64,000 bases of DNA from Drosophila pseudoobscura (Eukaryota > Arthropoda > Insecta > Diptera > Drosophilidae), in contig NC_046681.1 of the NCBI RefSeq assembly GCF_009870125.1, forward strand, positions 30,526,001 through 30,590,000. Reading direction: 5' to 3'. The first letter of the stretch is position 1. Every line of letters begins with the position of its first letter. Position numbers and translations under genes: made by a program. Under the pieces are notes generated by a model that was given only the letters and a program-made list of their open reading frames with translations, did no database searches and was not told where the DNA came from. Shown piece by piece: positions 1 to 13,379 of this stretch.

Positions 1-3000
1 GATGTCTTGGAAAGGGCCTTTTCTACCCATATAGTTTTCTTTTCTAGTCGCGTTAAAATTATGTTTGTCGATAATTTAATACAATCAATATCTGACCTTT
101 TTTGAATGCGAATAATATTGGACAGTCCTACTATCCCAATTGTGAATTTTTTAGATTTGACCGATGTACAATCCCTGCCCATTGGATTAGCCATGCCATG
201 TGATTGGACCCCCATTAAACATAAGTACAAATTTAAGTGTAAAAACAAGAAAAATGTATACAATACATATATGTAAATTATAAGTATAGGAGAGGTATGT
301 GTGAATACGTATAATTCGATGTGTATGTATCATTTTCAATGTGGCACATTTGGCCAGAACAGGCAGACGAGTGGGATGATGAGCGGTGGGTCCGGCAAGG
401 CATGTTGCGTGGACGTGGACGCGCTGGCGCCAATTCAATGCGCATGTCTTCCTACATTGCAACCAGGATTATACTGGATAGCCTTCGTTTGGCGATGGCG
501 GTGGTCACAGCTGGTAGCAGCACCAATGTGTAAATTTTGTTGCACTGATAGGCATCGTGTTGCTCACCCGGTCTACTTGATGGCCGTCGCGACCGTCGCC
601 AGGGGAAAGTATGGCTTACTGCCCTCTGGGATGGGCTCTTAATGCGTTCTGTAACTGACTTCGCTGGGATTGTGCATTTAATCTTGCACATGTTGCTGCT
701 AGAGAGCCAGTCAATGGTGCACCCAGATGTTGCACTTGCCTTATTGGCTTTCAGGGTCCGCTGCTTTGACGCTGCACGCTGAATAGCATTGATAGTTGGC
801 CAAAGTTGAACTGGATCCGCTGGTGGCTTGTGTGGCGTCCAACTTTAGCATTGTTTTGAACAACAGAACTGCGTTGGCAGTGCCTGCTATTTTAGGCCGT
901 GGAAAGTAATGTAAGATTCATTGAAACAACTAAGCAATTTCCCATAGCTCTGTTGTAAACTTGTGTGAAAATTGCATCACTTTTCTTTATTACGCAGTAA
1001 GGTAGACAATAAGAGTCTGGTCCAGTATCAACCAATATATGCACCTGATAGTTTCTCAGAATACAGCCAATATGTAGTCAGATATGACATTCAACTTCAT
1101 AAAATCGTTCTACGAACTTACTGTACAATCAATTTTGTGTTGATTTTAAAAACCAAAAAGTTTACGAAGCACTCGTCTAATGAAAACTTCGAATGTTGCG
1201 TGCTTAAAGTAAATCCAATCAATTTTGAATATACACACACATATGTACATGCTATGTAGACGAGTTTGTTAAAAGATGATTGCTTTGGAATTCTTTCACG
1301 CAGGCAAGTTTATAATTTACGGCGGACACCCTTTTAGATAAACAGGATTGACCAAATATAAATTTTTGCGGAGTAAATATAGGAACTCAAACAACGCCCC
1401 CACGTATTTTTTAATGAGACCTTTTGCTAACTGGTGCGTGCATCTTTTTTGTATCCTTTTGGCAATTATCTGGGGTAAGCTAACGGATCTTCAATTCGAA
1501 ATGCTTTACTTTTCATCTATGTTAAACGAATAGATGGCCGGCTCCAACTAATTTAATTTGAATGCAAAATGTTGGCGCCAAGTGACATTTTTTCATGGCA
1601 AGATTGGCGACGAGGATCTGGCGACACTTTTGTGTTAACGTCTGCGCACATGCGCATTGCTCACCGTCTGTCTATCTGTCAATTGAAATTCCCGTCTGCC
1701 ACGTCAATTACGCACACAGACAATCGCTTGTACTTAATTTACCGCAAAGTACGTGATAATTGGCCACGATAGCCATTCAATAAACAACTGGGTGTCAATA
1801 CGGAGTATGCATGGTGGTATTATAAGTTGGAAACAACAGATGACGAAGAATAACGTATACGACCGATTATTGAACTATATGCAGCTCTTACTGCATTAAA
1901 GGCTAATGATAAACTTTTGTGTGTATATGTGTAAGTACCTATAATATGGACATATGTACATACATGCATATGTATAACATGTTGGGACGTGAAAGATCCA
2001 GTATATTTAAAATATTTTACACGACAATTGCTAGACAAACATTTGGCAAGCAATGAAGAGTAGCCGTCGTGTCGCGTCGCGTCGTGTCGCTTCGCCTAAT
2101 AGCTAGGTTCCTTTTCTTCTTTTGTGTTTTAGCTTGGTCAACGATTGCAATGGCCCCGCCACTAGCGCGACAGTCTGGTTTTATTTAAAAATTGTCACTT
2201 GTACCTTGCAATCTTGGCGCCAATGAATCGTGTGCGCGTTGTGCTGCAACACACACACATGCACTTACAGACCCCATCCCATCCCCGTTAATTTGGGGAC
2301 ATGTTAATTTGCCGTTGCAAATAAGTTTCATTCAGTCCTAACTAAATGCCGCCATCTGTGCAAATATTCCCAGAAATCGGTCTCCCAAATGTTTCACTTC
2401 CGGTTAGAAAGCAGAAAAGGCAGACAGAAAAGTTATTCTATACCATATAAATTGATTAATATTTGGTTAAAAATGTATCGAACCAAATTTATTAAAGTGT
2501 AGGCTTAATTTAGCCTAAAACCAAATAACAAAGGCGGCAGCTATTTTTAGCCTTGCTATTATGACAAGTAGTAAATTTGTACCTAATTATCAACGTAGTC
2601 CAGTCCGGCCAACGTCAGCTATGTTAATTTATACGCATATTAAATGAACAGATCACGCTTGGAGCTACAGCATGTGATGCCATGAGGAAAGATGGCTCGG
2701 ATCACCCTCGCACTTTCAATGGCACACGCGCAAGTGCGCCCCGAAATAGACGTTGGCCACACCTGCGACAGGTGCGACAATATTTGACGTCTGCTATGGG
2801 TTAAAACAGCAACTACAGTTGGAATGGGTATTTTTAGACGATATTTAAGCCAATATTTGCACAACAATTTCTCAGTTTGCTACCACTAAAATAACATCTC
2901 ATCACGACATGTGATGCACCGACTTGCCATAGTTTAGTTTATTTTAATTGTTTACACAAATGCTAATTTTTTGCGTTGGCAGTAGAAGTCTCCTCGTGGA

Positions 3001-6000
3001 AGACGCCCCGTGAGCCCCCGTGCGAGCTAAGCACAAAACTTGTGCCGGCTGGCAACAGATGTCCATTTGTTTAATGTCTTTAATGTTGCAACAGGCAGTG
3101 AACAGTGAACATCACGAGTTTGGCGTCGGAGTCGAAGTCGGAGCAGAGTCCGAAATCTACAGTCGGAGCCTCTGTGTGATTTCGAATGGTTGGGGGAATC
3201 GTCGACATGGGACATGAGACTGTATCGACTGTGCCTGCGTAAGGAGAAAGAGTTTTAATGTGAGAATAAATCTTATTAATATCACTGAACAGAGCTGCAG
3301 TCGCTTGGTTCTTTGCCATACCCTGCATTTAATTTTTTGTTTCTCTTCGGTGCTCTTGAGGTCCCGCCGTTGTGTTGTCGGAATATAAATTAGCTTTGTC
3401 TCATTTTAAATGCGTTCGCAAAATTTATTTCATTATTTTTTGATGATCTTTTGATGATTGTTTCAATTATTTTGTTTTGAAAATAATTTTTACGCGATTG
3501 CCCAAACTTCCCTTAGGTAGTCAGACAATATAAAGGTAGATGCCGGTAGCACTACCCACGAAATGGATTACTTCTACAGCTACAGCTACAGGCTGTCTTC
3601 CTTATCTAAGTCAACCGCACAATCCCATGTAAAAAGCCGAATCAGTTTAATACCGATTCACCAGTAGACAGCCGGGCGAAACAAGTGTGCATTCATATGG
3701 CCACCGTCCAGTGGTTCATTAGTTCAATGAACTTCCCATTTTGCATATTGTGCAAAACAGAATTTTATTATGGCTAAACTCCATACAGAGAAGCACTAAG
3801 ACTCAACTAAATAATTCATAAAATGTTGAATTGTTTCAATATATAGAGGCATTACATATAAATCGATTACATGTAATTCCAGGTTCATTGATATAGAATT
3901 ATAACTAGCTCTAGGGCCTTCATTGACAAATGTAACCACTTTTCAAGTGAGATGGCGGAGCTTTTTATTATAGCTGCCTCTGTGCCCGGTGTATTTGAAA
4001 TAGACTGCTGTAATTACGTCAGGCTTACGTCCGTAGCAGATAATTTAACTAGAATAGAATGGAAAGTCAATGTTCCTACTCAAGAAGCCTACTTGTATAG
4101 ACTATTCGTTTGGTAAAAACGTAAAATATTCCACTTTCGCAGTTTCTCAAGTGATGAAACATTAATTTGATGTTTTATGTCGGATTACATCTGATTAGTC
4201 TTAGAGGAGGAGGAGGTTAGCTGGGCGTGATACAATTCCATTGTGCACTGTTTCGATCGATAGCAACGACGACAGACTGCTTACAGAATGCTGCACTGCA
4301 ATCAAATTTGAAGCTCCCAGCCAGCCAGAGATAGATGCAAACATGCCTACTCATAAGACAGTCGAATTGCTGAATCATTCTCTTTATTATTTGCACAAAA
4401 ACAGTTTGATTGTGCTAATATATGTATGTATAAGTATCCCGTTGTCTCATTACCATATTATTGAATTAATTTTAACACTGTTTGAATATATTCGTTGTAA
4501 ATGTACTCAAATATACAGTACGATTACTACTAGGAGAATAACCTCGAGTAGAAATTTAAATAAGCTGATGTAAATATTTTTGTATAATTGGCCACAAACA
4601 AGTGTAGGCACAGCCACCTGGCTCAAGCGAAGTAACGTTTGCATTTTTAGTCATTATATACTGATCAGAGACTGCTCTAATTAACCTGTTTTCTAAAAGC
4701 TGATGTAATTTCTGGCGGCTATTGCACTGGGTCAAATAGATGCAGGCACCTCGTTTTATACGAGTATAGTATACGCCTAGTTATTAGTTTGGCATCGTTC
4801 CTGTATGCGTCATGGGTACGCTTGCACTATGTTAACTATACCATGATATCGTTAAACTTTGTGCCTGCTAGATTAGCTGACAAATTTATTTCCGAACCTG
4901 ATAAGGGACTATGGTGTGCCAAAACGCGTTTATAATAGCTGGGTTGATGGGTTCGGGTGTACTGAATCGATCGCCTGCCATTCTGTGCGCACCTGTTGAC
5001 TTTATTATACCGCCAAATGGCTTGTTGCGAAGCGATAAGATTATTTAACGTATAGACATAAATTACCCCTCTACCCAGTTACCGCTGTTTGGTTCTTCGT
5101 ATTTGTTTGTAATCTTCCAAGTACGCTCGCACCCAGGTGACTAATGGGTCAACACCACTCTGCACTTCTTTTGCACTGGAAACTCGATTCCCAACCAGAT
5201 AATTAAAGGATACATGGCATTTGACAGTCGGATTTGTATATTTACTGCTTTTATGGCACTTATGTTTATATCTCTACATAATTTACATACATATACACTG
5301 TACTTATAACAATGAGATTTCAATTTAGGCGTAAAAGACTATAAATATTCACACAGACAAGAAAATTTCAGGTTTTCATTTTAGTTCCATTTGCGGATCT
5401 TCGTTTGTATTTGTGTACATACATCTTGCTCATCTCTTGAATAATATATCTGTAAAAATGGTATAGTTACTTTTGTACATTGGAAACTATCTACTTTGCC
5501 AGTAGTGTAAAACTAATGACTTCCATTATTAAATTTAGTGACTTTTTAGGAATTTGCCGCTTTTATGAGAAAATCGGCTATATTTAAGTGTATCGGTACG
5601 TATACCTACATCATACAAAGTTACTTAGTAGTTTGGCATACAGTTTTAGGATTTCCCATACTATTATTGTCAATTTGGATTATGAAAAGCCGTGAGTACA
5701 TACATCCTATGTATGTTAGGGGTAACAATTGTTGTGTTCTTCAATATTTGTACTGCCAAAAACATTGAGCTGTTTCAATATTCTTATAGTTTCAAAGTTT
5801 AAAAGCAACTTTAAATTAGGATCACATCGCTGGTCTTAGATTCTAAAAATATCAATTATGGCAAGTACGCATACCTACATATGTACATATATATAAGAGT
5901 ATGTATGTACACTAGAATATGTATATAACGCGCCTATTGTGTACCCTCTACTTACAAATTAGCTGGTGTGTATATCTCTATAAACAAAGCTTTAAAAACT

Positions 6001-6168
6001 TGTAAAGCTATTCGGTCACTTGTGACCCCAACTATACCTAAAACCTAGAACGTGTGGTTATGAGTACAGTATGTCAAACTGACCCACAATCAAACACACG
6101 CGACTAACAGTAACATGAGCAGTAATCAGTCCCAATAAAAGTCTTTCAGAGTTGGTAAACTATACCGA
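1..6168. other. Intergenic DNA downstream of net, no gene supported
   Basis: AT-rich sequence with scattered ACATAT/TATGTA microsatellite-like runs (for example near 5880-5930). Open frames here are short, lack splice context and do not resemble known proteins. The 340-640 stretch is more GC-rich, but its overlapping frames on both strands look accidental. In D. melanogaster the neighbours on this side of net lie further toward the 2L telomere; none is recognisable here. Confidence 0.6.
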
Positions 6169-9100
6169 TTACTCGTCTTTCTTGCGCTTCACCTTTCCTT
6201 CCGTTTGAATAGTTGATGTGACGGCCTCGATGCAATCGGCAATGGACGGCTCCGATTGATCAGCGCTGTAGTCCTGACCAGCCATACGGCTGAGGGTCAG
6301 TATATAGGAACAAGCTACTCGCAGCACAGAGAGCTTGGATAGCTTCTGAGTGCTGGCATATGCTGGAACGGCGTGTCGTAGCGTCTCGTAGGCGGCAGAA
6401 ATAGTGTGCACTCGAGTCCGCTCCCGCGCATTCGCCTCAATGCGGCGCTCCCGCGTCATGTTTTTATAATTGCGTTGGTGCGAGTGCGGACGCAATGTAG
6501 AAGTATCGGACCCCGACCCAACCTTGCACATGTCCTCATCGCTAAGATTTGCATCAATCAATGATGCCGCGATTGCTTCTTTCGCCATTTTTTTGTGCAA
6601 TGTCTTTTTTGGATTTTGTGGTTTTCTGTTCTGCATTGTGGAGTAAGTCTCCGATTTTTTTTCTGTTTCAATTAGCTGCTGTGGTTTCTTTGTCACCAAT
6701 TCTAGGGGTTCTTTCTGCTCTGGATGCGTGGCGAACGTGCGGTGCAGAGTAGTGACGCCTGGGTGACGAACAAATATATGGGCCGGATTTGGTATGATCT
6801 CGTGTTCCAAGCTTAACGGGGTTGGCACACTACGACTGGGGCTATAGCTTGTAGGTGTCAAAACCACTGCTGAATCAGCAGAAGAGGTATATCGTATGCG
6901 TTTCTTAAGCGGGCCTGTTGCAGCAATACTCGCGCAGGAGGAAGGACAAGCGTTGGCTTGTCCAAATGTGGACGTCATCGATCCCACAACTTTCGAAGGT
7001 TCCGTACTCTTGCGTTTGTTGCGGATTAGTGCTATTGGCTTAGAGTCTGCTGTTCCGAAGTCTTCAGTTCCTTTTAGTTCGATGTTGGGACTGCCACTGC
7101 GCGTTTGCTCAACGGCTAAATCGTCGCCGCCTTCGCTTTCCGAGCTGGCGGAACAAAAACCCGCATCACGGTCGTTTGAATTGGGTGAATCTAAAAATAA
7201 ACAAAAGAGTTAAAATGTTAGTTGTCTTCTTCCATTTGTGACGTATTTACGCTGAACCGGTTGCTTAAAGTAAGGCTTGGTAAATTTAAAAAAATCCCCC
7301 TTTTCGCGGAACACATGCCGCATAGGGCATTCGGAGCCCCTCGCGGTTGTTTTGACCAGCACACCAAAAATCTTTTATGATTATATCCAAACGCCCATTG
7401 ATATATTTGTGTACTCGATTTAGTTTGTGGCTGTGAGACACAACTATTAACATCTATATAAAATCATTATCCTTTGGTGCTATTTGGCAAGTACAAAATT
7501 ATATGTATCTGTTAAAAAGTTGATGTATCTACATACATACATATGTACGTCCTAAAATGCAAATTCAAATTTTGCATTGCTCGCGAAAATGAAACCTGTT
7601 TCCAGGCCCGTCGGTCTACCACTGACCTCTAAAGGTATTTAAAAAGCGTTTAAGCACAGCTTACTTGTTGAAAGTAATTTATTTTGCGTCTGGCGAATAA
7701 AGTCAGTTCAAGTTCAGCAGCAGCAGCCACTGCATCAGAAGCCAACAACCCGGTTAGTAATTAATAAAACAAAAACACGAAAAAATAAAGGTGTACTTCG
7801 CTCCAACTGCAAGTGTTCGGGTGAAATGCAAATCAATGGACTTGGGCAGGCAGGATAGTATTATTTTTTCTTATCGCCAACAGTAATAGAGAGTATACTA
7901 TAAGTTTTACCCAAGAATACAGTACAGCTGTTCATTTAGTGAACTTAATTATGTGCTTTTCCGTTACAAAATATTTCTATAATACATCTGGCCAATGATA
8001 TGCATTATTACCCCACTTTTGCTCCTCATACGTACTAGATCATATGATAGCGGTTTCCCACCTATGTAAATACAGATGTATTAACTTGTACTAAGTATAC
8101 CGTTTATCTGAGTCGAGCCAGACACGTATGGAAACACGACGGAAGGTATGTTTTTGCATGTTGACACAACTATTTATAAGCAAATTATTGTGCTATCTTT
8201 TCTAATTTTAGACAGACAAACAACATACGAAATTTAAAGCAACTGACTGACATTGCAGCGACGAAATCAGGCTGGATAAATAACAGCAGTTCTATAGCTA
8301 CAGCTCTAGCCCTTGTGTGTAGAGCATTCATATTGAGGATTGTATTTCTTATTCAGACAAATGTTTGCTTAAAGCCGACTTCGTCAATGGCGTCGTATAA
8401 GCCAAAACACCTGTGCACGTCACGTCGTATATAACATCTCAGTTACATATATGAATGTAAGGTTTTGTGTGTGGATCGAGATAAACGAAGTATTCGTGGT
8501 TAACATCTGCCTTTATCTATCATATAAGGAGTGCATTGAATGATGGCCTATATAGTATGATAGACAAACGGTGTAGTGAGTAGAAACCGAATAGGATCAA
8601 TTCCCAATCTTGGGGACAAAGATGTTTTTGGCGGTACATACATATTATGATACAAAGTCAGTTCTGATTTTTTTTTACATGCATCTAATGAGTTTTTGAT
8701 CACAAAGCCAAACTTGACGTTTTTGCATTAAAATTGGCAGCCATTTAGACGTTATTGGGCTTTCTTTCCAAGAATGAATGCCCTGCCGTGAAAATCAGCT
8801 AAAACCTACTTAAAAGAGGCAGACACTAACTGTCAGAGGCATCAGAAAATCCCATATTCACGCCAAAAGTCAGCCAAAGGTTATCATCATAGGCGGCTTT
8901 TGGCTGCCGGTCGGTCCACTGGGAAGCGTTCCGTGTGTGGGAAGTCTGAGCTTATCAACATACAGACATATTTACATTCAGACGTGCATATAAAGATCCA
9001 TAAATTTATAGATGAGATTTATATGTATGTACATATGTCTATACGACTAAATGGTGTACGAGTATTGTAGTAAAATGACGCGCCATTTTTATGAATGAAA

Positions 9101-10282
9101 CACAACAAAATTATAATGGTGCATTGCGATCGCTTAATTAACCAGAGACTATGGCTCACAGCCTTTTACTTGCATTATTGACCAATGTGTGGCTCTCATT
9201 TTGGTCCTAGCTGATTCCGACATTATCAGGAATGTTAGATTATGAAAAAATAGTACAAAAAAAAATCAATTCGAGTTCCCTAATGACAACTATTGAAATG
9301 CCATGTTTGGTAAATAAATATACTTGGCGCCAATGACAAGCTTCGAAGGCCCTAAGAGAAAATACCGACACTACATTAAAATATTATTTCATTTTAAAAG
9401 AAGCAAAGTTTTGGAACACATACAAACTTTCGGAAACGACGAACAAACATATTTTCTAGATTCATACTGAATCTTAAAATTTTGAGTTTAATCCTGAGTG
9501 AATCTGAGTCGTTCTCGAGGCCAACTGTGCTCAAACCCAGTCACACACAAATTGCCAATATGTCTGGCGACGTCGTCGTCCTCAATTCACTAGAGCGGGC
9601 AAAGTGCCTGTTTGACATATGCGTCACAGAACCCAGGCAGACATACGGCGGCGACAAATAGTTGGCGTTGTTTACGTATCTGTCTGTATCTCAATTGCTT
9701 GCCACCCTCAAAGGACTGTTTCCCTTTTATGATTACGCTGCTGGTGCTGAATGGCCCAGCACATCCCCCATAAAGTATACTATCTGTCATCAGATAGTCA
9801 TCATGTTCGGTTCTTCATTTAGAGCTTTTGCACAGCTGGTTTTTCTAACTACTTTGCTTTTCGAACCTCTTTATCTGGTAACGTTTCTATTACAGAGATT
9901 TCACTTCAATTCAGAATAACAAATTGGCAGTAGAATTGCTGACTCAGCATCGGATTAATTATATCCATTGCTGTAATGTACTCTGCAACCGCATCTAGAT
10001 CTTTATGTGACTTATTCAACACGCAAAATATAATCCAAAAACATAACTTCCAGGTGCGGGACATACATACATACATACAATATACATATGAACATATGTA
10101 CTTAGTACGCATGCACTTATATAGGGGAATATTAAAGTGCATGTTTAAATTGCACAGTTAGCCGGCAACAGGTGGCCAAAGCCCTTAATAACATTTCGTG
10201 CGCTCTTACCTTTCATAATGATGGCCGCTAGTTCCGCTGCACTTAATTGCATGTAGAGTTTGTCTGGTTGGGCAACAGCCAT
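6169..10282 (-). CDS. net: Net, bHLH transcription factor (ATOH8 family), two coding exons
   Basis: A nuclear bHLH regulator; in D. melanogaster net represses ectopic wing-vein formation. Coding exon 1 is 10282-10210 (24 codons plus one base, donor GTAAGA) and exon 2 is 7190-6169, after an acceptor reading tttatttttag. The split GAT codon joins them in frame, giving 364 residues. Exon 1 starts MAVAQPDKLYMQL. The bHLH lies near residues 255-320: basic region RERRIEANARERTRVHTIS, then a loop and helix 2 with KLSKLSVLRVACSYILTLSR. The C-terminus is lysine-rich and ends KRKKDE. No ATG lies in frame near the start of exon 2 before residue 90, so the distant 73-bp exon is needed for the start; its reading frame and phase fit exactly. 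The next gene, Zir, lies 13 kb away on the other strand. Identification rests on the bHLH sequence and on synteny with Zir, Creld, Nhe1 and Sam-S. Confidence 0.93.
7191..10209 (-). other. net: Intron 1 of net
   Basis: A 3.0 kb intron separating the 24-codon first exon from the rest of net. It is AT-rich with TACATATGTA-type runs near 7530-7550 and 9020-9040. I see no nested gene. A short CAG-rich patch lies near 7715-7735. Large introns near developmental regulators often carry enhancers, but nothing in the sequence proves that here. Confidence 0.75.
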
Positions 10283-10398
10283 AGTCGAAATGCCTAAAAG
10301 TCACAAACTTGCTTAGAAGGAGCGCGTAATCCAAAAAACGGGCCAAGTACGCTGTTTTTTAACGATGGTCAGCGGCGCGTAGTAGTTTGATTTTCAGT

Positions 10399-10404
10399 AA
10401 CTGA
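10399..10404 (-). promoter_or_regulatory. net: Initiator-like motif upstream of net
   Basis: Read on the minus strand this is TCAGTT, the arthropod initiator consensus, about 120 bases upstream of the net ATG. No TATA box lies 30 bases upstream, and no clear DPE appears at +28. It is a candidate transcription start only. Confidence 0.3.
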
Positions 10405-10814
10405 TACGATATCAACGGAAACTAATTGATATCTCTCTATCATTAACACTTTGTTTTTAAATTATATAAAGCTTGCGCTTGTTTATAAGGCTCCTTCACA
10501 AGAAAACTGTATAACTATTTTGATCATTTAACATTTTTTTTTATTGCTGTTTCATTTCCGATTTTCACGAGTATTTTCAGACCGTTTACAAAAAAGTAGG
10601 GTTTGTTGAATTAAATATTTTAAGTATTTGTTTTCTGGCAAAAATGTCTTGTTTGAATTGTTTTTTTTTTTTAATATATCAAAATCAACGAACTTTTTCG
10701 AGTTCAGAAGAAAATCCGACACTACTTTGTCTGTTGTTTCCTTGTCGGTGGCCAAAACATGTTTCAGACAGTTTCTTTCATTCATTCTTTCATTCATTCA
10801 AATACGCCCGCCTT

Positions 10815-11240
10815 TGTTGCTGGGGACCTAAAAATGTTGCTGGCAACCTGAAAATGCAACTGGGAAGCATGTTGCCGGCAAGGTAAAAAAATGTATGGTA
10901 TGGGCATAAGGAATGTTTAAGTAGGGGGTTATCACGAACGGACAAAGAACCAACCTTACTTTGATTTCGTGGCCTTCCCACATCGGCGAACATTTCATAT
11001 GTTGGCAGCCTAAAAATGTGACAAGGAAACATGTTGCTGGCAAGGTAAAAAAAATGTATGGTATGGACATAAGGTATGTTTCAAGTAAGACGCTCTCACG
11101 AACTGGCACGAACCAATTACTTTGATTTCGTAGTCTTCCCTCCTCGGAGAAAATTTTAATATGTTACTGGGGACCTAAAAATGTGACTGGGAAACATGTT
11201 GCCGACAAAGTAAAAGAGGTATGGTATGGACATGCTATGG
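10815..11240. repeat. Tandem repeat, period about 163 bp, roughly 2.5 copies
   Basis: The phrase CTAAAAATGT, then an AAACATGTTG core, then GGTAAAAAAATGTATGGTATG recurs with the CATGTTG marker at about 10868, 11030 and 11195 (spacings 162 and 165). Copies are diverged by substitutions and the third is truncated. Overlapping open frames on the minus strand here are products of the repeat and are not called as genes. Confidence 0.8.
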
Positions 11241-12306
11241 TAATATATATTTTGGGTTTCGAAATTTTTTGGAATATTTAAGCTAGAACCACCACACCTC
11301 CCACCCAGCCCCATGGGCCAGATTTATATTGCTGACGTGGCTTCTGTCATTTTCAGGATATCCCCAAAAAACCTTTTCACTTTTTATCTGTTTCACCAGC
11401 AAGGCGTTTGCGCAGTAGGAATCAAATGCGTCACATATGTGTAGATGCTTCTGCTTTTGACGTCTTTGACAATGGTTGCAGATTATTAATTTGTATTTAC
11501 GAGTGTGATGCAATGCCAACAAATTTGAGAAGTTTGCGTAACACAGCGTTACCATCCCCCATACATACTAATGTACATACCTATGTAAATGAAGATTAAA
11601 TAGCAAGGATCTAGTCCACTTGTTTTTTTTTTTTTAATTTCACAGAGCCATTACACTTGGTCAAGGGTCCAAAGCTCCCATTTTTCCAAAGCCAACAAAC
11701 AAGTTGCGACAACACGGCAAAAATGGCTTAAAAAAAAAAAAAAAAAAAACAGCTACACCAGTCGCTGTTCAGTGGCGACAATATCCCCTCCCCATAACTT
11801 TGGCCACACGTGATAAGGTGTATGCTGTATGCAGCACATGCAACAAGTCAAGGATATTGTATGTGGTGTGTTGGTGTCTGGATTGGGATTGGCGGCGTTT
11901 GTGGTTTTAATTTACGAGCTGTGCTGTAAGAAAAAAATTAAACACAGGGTAGCCTCATTTGCAGATTTAAGATCTGAAATGGCGTCATCGATAGCACGGG
12001 CCTTTTTCGCTGAGAGTGTCAATGTTCGTGATTGAGGTAGCGAGTATATATGTATATACATATGCGTCTAACTCAATACCTACACGAATATCCTTTTCCA
12101 AATGCATACATATGTATACGTACATACATATGTACATAGGAATGTTCATACATACATATTTACCGAACTTGTGTACTCCGTGCGTATTGGGTATTAAATA
12201 AAATAATTCTAGGAAAAAGTTTAAATTTCGCATGATCATGCCTTCGCTTCGTCTTACGCGGCACAGAACAAAACCAATCGCGGAAATGAGGTGGGCCAGA
12301 ATATCG

Positions 12307-12672
12307 TTAGGGTTCCTTGTGCCTGGTATACCCCGAGCTCAGCAGCAGATGTACGTTGGGCACGAGTTTGTTGCTGTCGCGCAGAATACTTTTTGAATGA
12401 TGACTTTCGTTTTTTAGGGACTTGTTCTGCTTTATAAGAATGCGATTGGACGGCTGGCTAACCTGTTTTCTGGAGCTGGACGGGAGACTCCAGCTCCAGC
12501 CGCCGTAGTGGCAACTTAAGCAGCCACCGTTACCGCCGCTGAGGTCGCGATAAAGCTTTTTAGCCGTTGTCTTTTGTCCAGCGCGAGGTTCAAGGATAAG
12601 GACCGCTCGACTTCGAAAAGTGGATTGTGTACGTGTCGGCGAAATTTGATCGTCTCCTTGAAAATCAACCAT
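12307..12672 (-). CDS. Doubtful 121-residue ORF, unknown
   Basis: An ATG at 12672 opens a 121-codon frame on the minus strand. The first half is GC-rich and serine/arginine/glycine-rich, with a cluster reading GGNGGCLSCHYGGWSW; a possible GTTAGC donor follows the codons for SSSRKQ. It could be a first coding exon, a small gene, or a chance frame in GC-rich regulatory DNA. I recognise no family. It lies in the net-Zir interval, transcribed in the same direction as net. Confidence 0.2.
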   Translation of the reverse strand: MVDFQGDDQISPTRTQSTFRSRAVLILEPRAGQKTTAKKLYRDLSGGNGGCLSCHYGGWSWSLPSSSRKQVSQPSNRILIKQNKSLKNESHHSKSILRDSNKLVPNVHLLLSSGYTRHKEP

Positions 12673-13379
12673 TTTTTTCAAACCCCAGCTAGAATTACTA
12701 AAGAATTAGTTTGGTAAGTTTTTTATGGAATTGCACTTATTGATTTGGCTTCTGTTTGAAACTCAAAGCGCTCAGATTGGCTGCAAACGGTTACACAAGC
12801 TGACCCTTTTAAAAACTAAGTATACAGTCGCCTATAAAGCTCGAGGAAGGGGCTTCCTTCTGGGGAAAATAAATATGTGTCTATATTAATTTAAAATGGT
12901 GAACATATGTATGCATATACAAATAAAATCAAGCAAATATACATACCTACTTTATTCGTATACCGTTACCTGCGCAAATTGTGACGTGGCGCTATCCTCG
13001 CGTGCTAGGTCAAGTCTCAATCGCTAATTGTTTTCAGTCTGCTAAGACTAATTTCCGGCCAATGCCTATAGTTCAACTGACCCGCGAACGATTGATAGAT
13101 TTCTGGAATTACCCACCCAAGTCATTTCGATGCCAGGTAGCACTGACTTCTCGGAATTGTCATAGCTAATGTCAGCTGTACCCAAATGGATATGTTTTAA
13201 ACATTTTTTTTATTATATTCAGGATTTTATTTTGTATTTTTGGTTATAAAATAATATCACTGCTACAAATTATGTTGTTTGTGGTTACTGTTAGAGTAAC
13301 TTATACAACAGTCACAGAAAAATTACAACATCAAGGTCGAAGAATTTGGATGAGGATATTATTTGTCTCAATTATCTGT

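Larger units (their letters stand above)
10405..13379. other. Intergenic DNA upstream of net
   Basis: Apart from the 163-bp tandem repeat and one doubtful ORF (12307-12672), this stretch holds A/T homopolymers (a 20-A run near 11729-11748), a CATT/CTTT-rich patch near 10780-10800 and a TACATA microsatellite-like block at 12045-12160. No RNA gene is recognised. Confidence 0.55.

Noticed and set aside
301..691. Frames on both strands in a GC-richer patch near the left edge
   Set aside because: Mutually overlapping, no known motif, no splice logic.
6896..7213. 105-codon plus-strand frame opposite net
   Set aside because: It is the antisense of net exon 2, whose frame, phase and bHLH content are clear.
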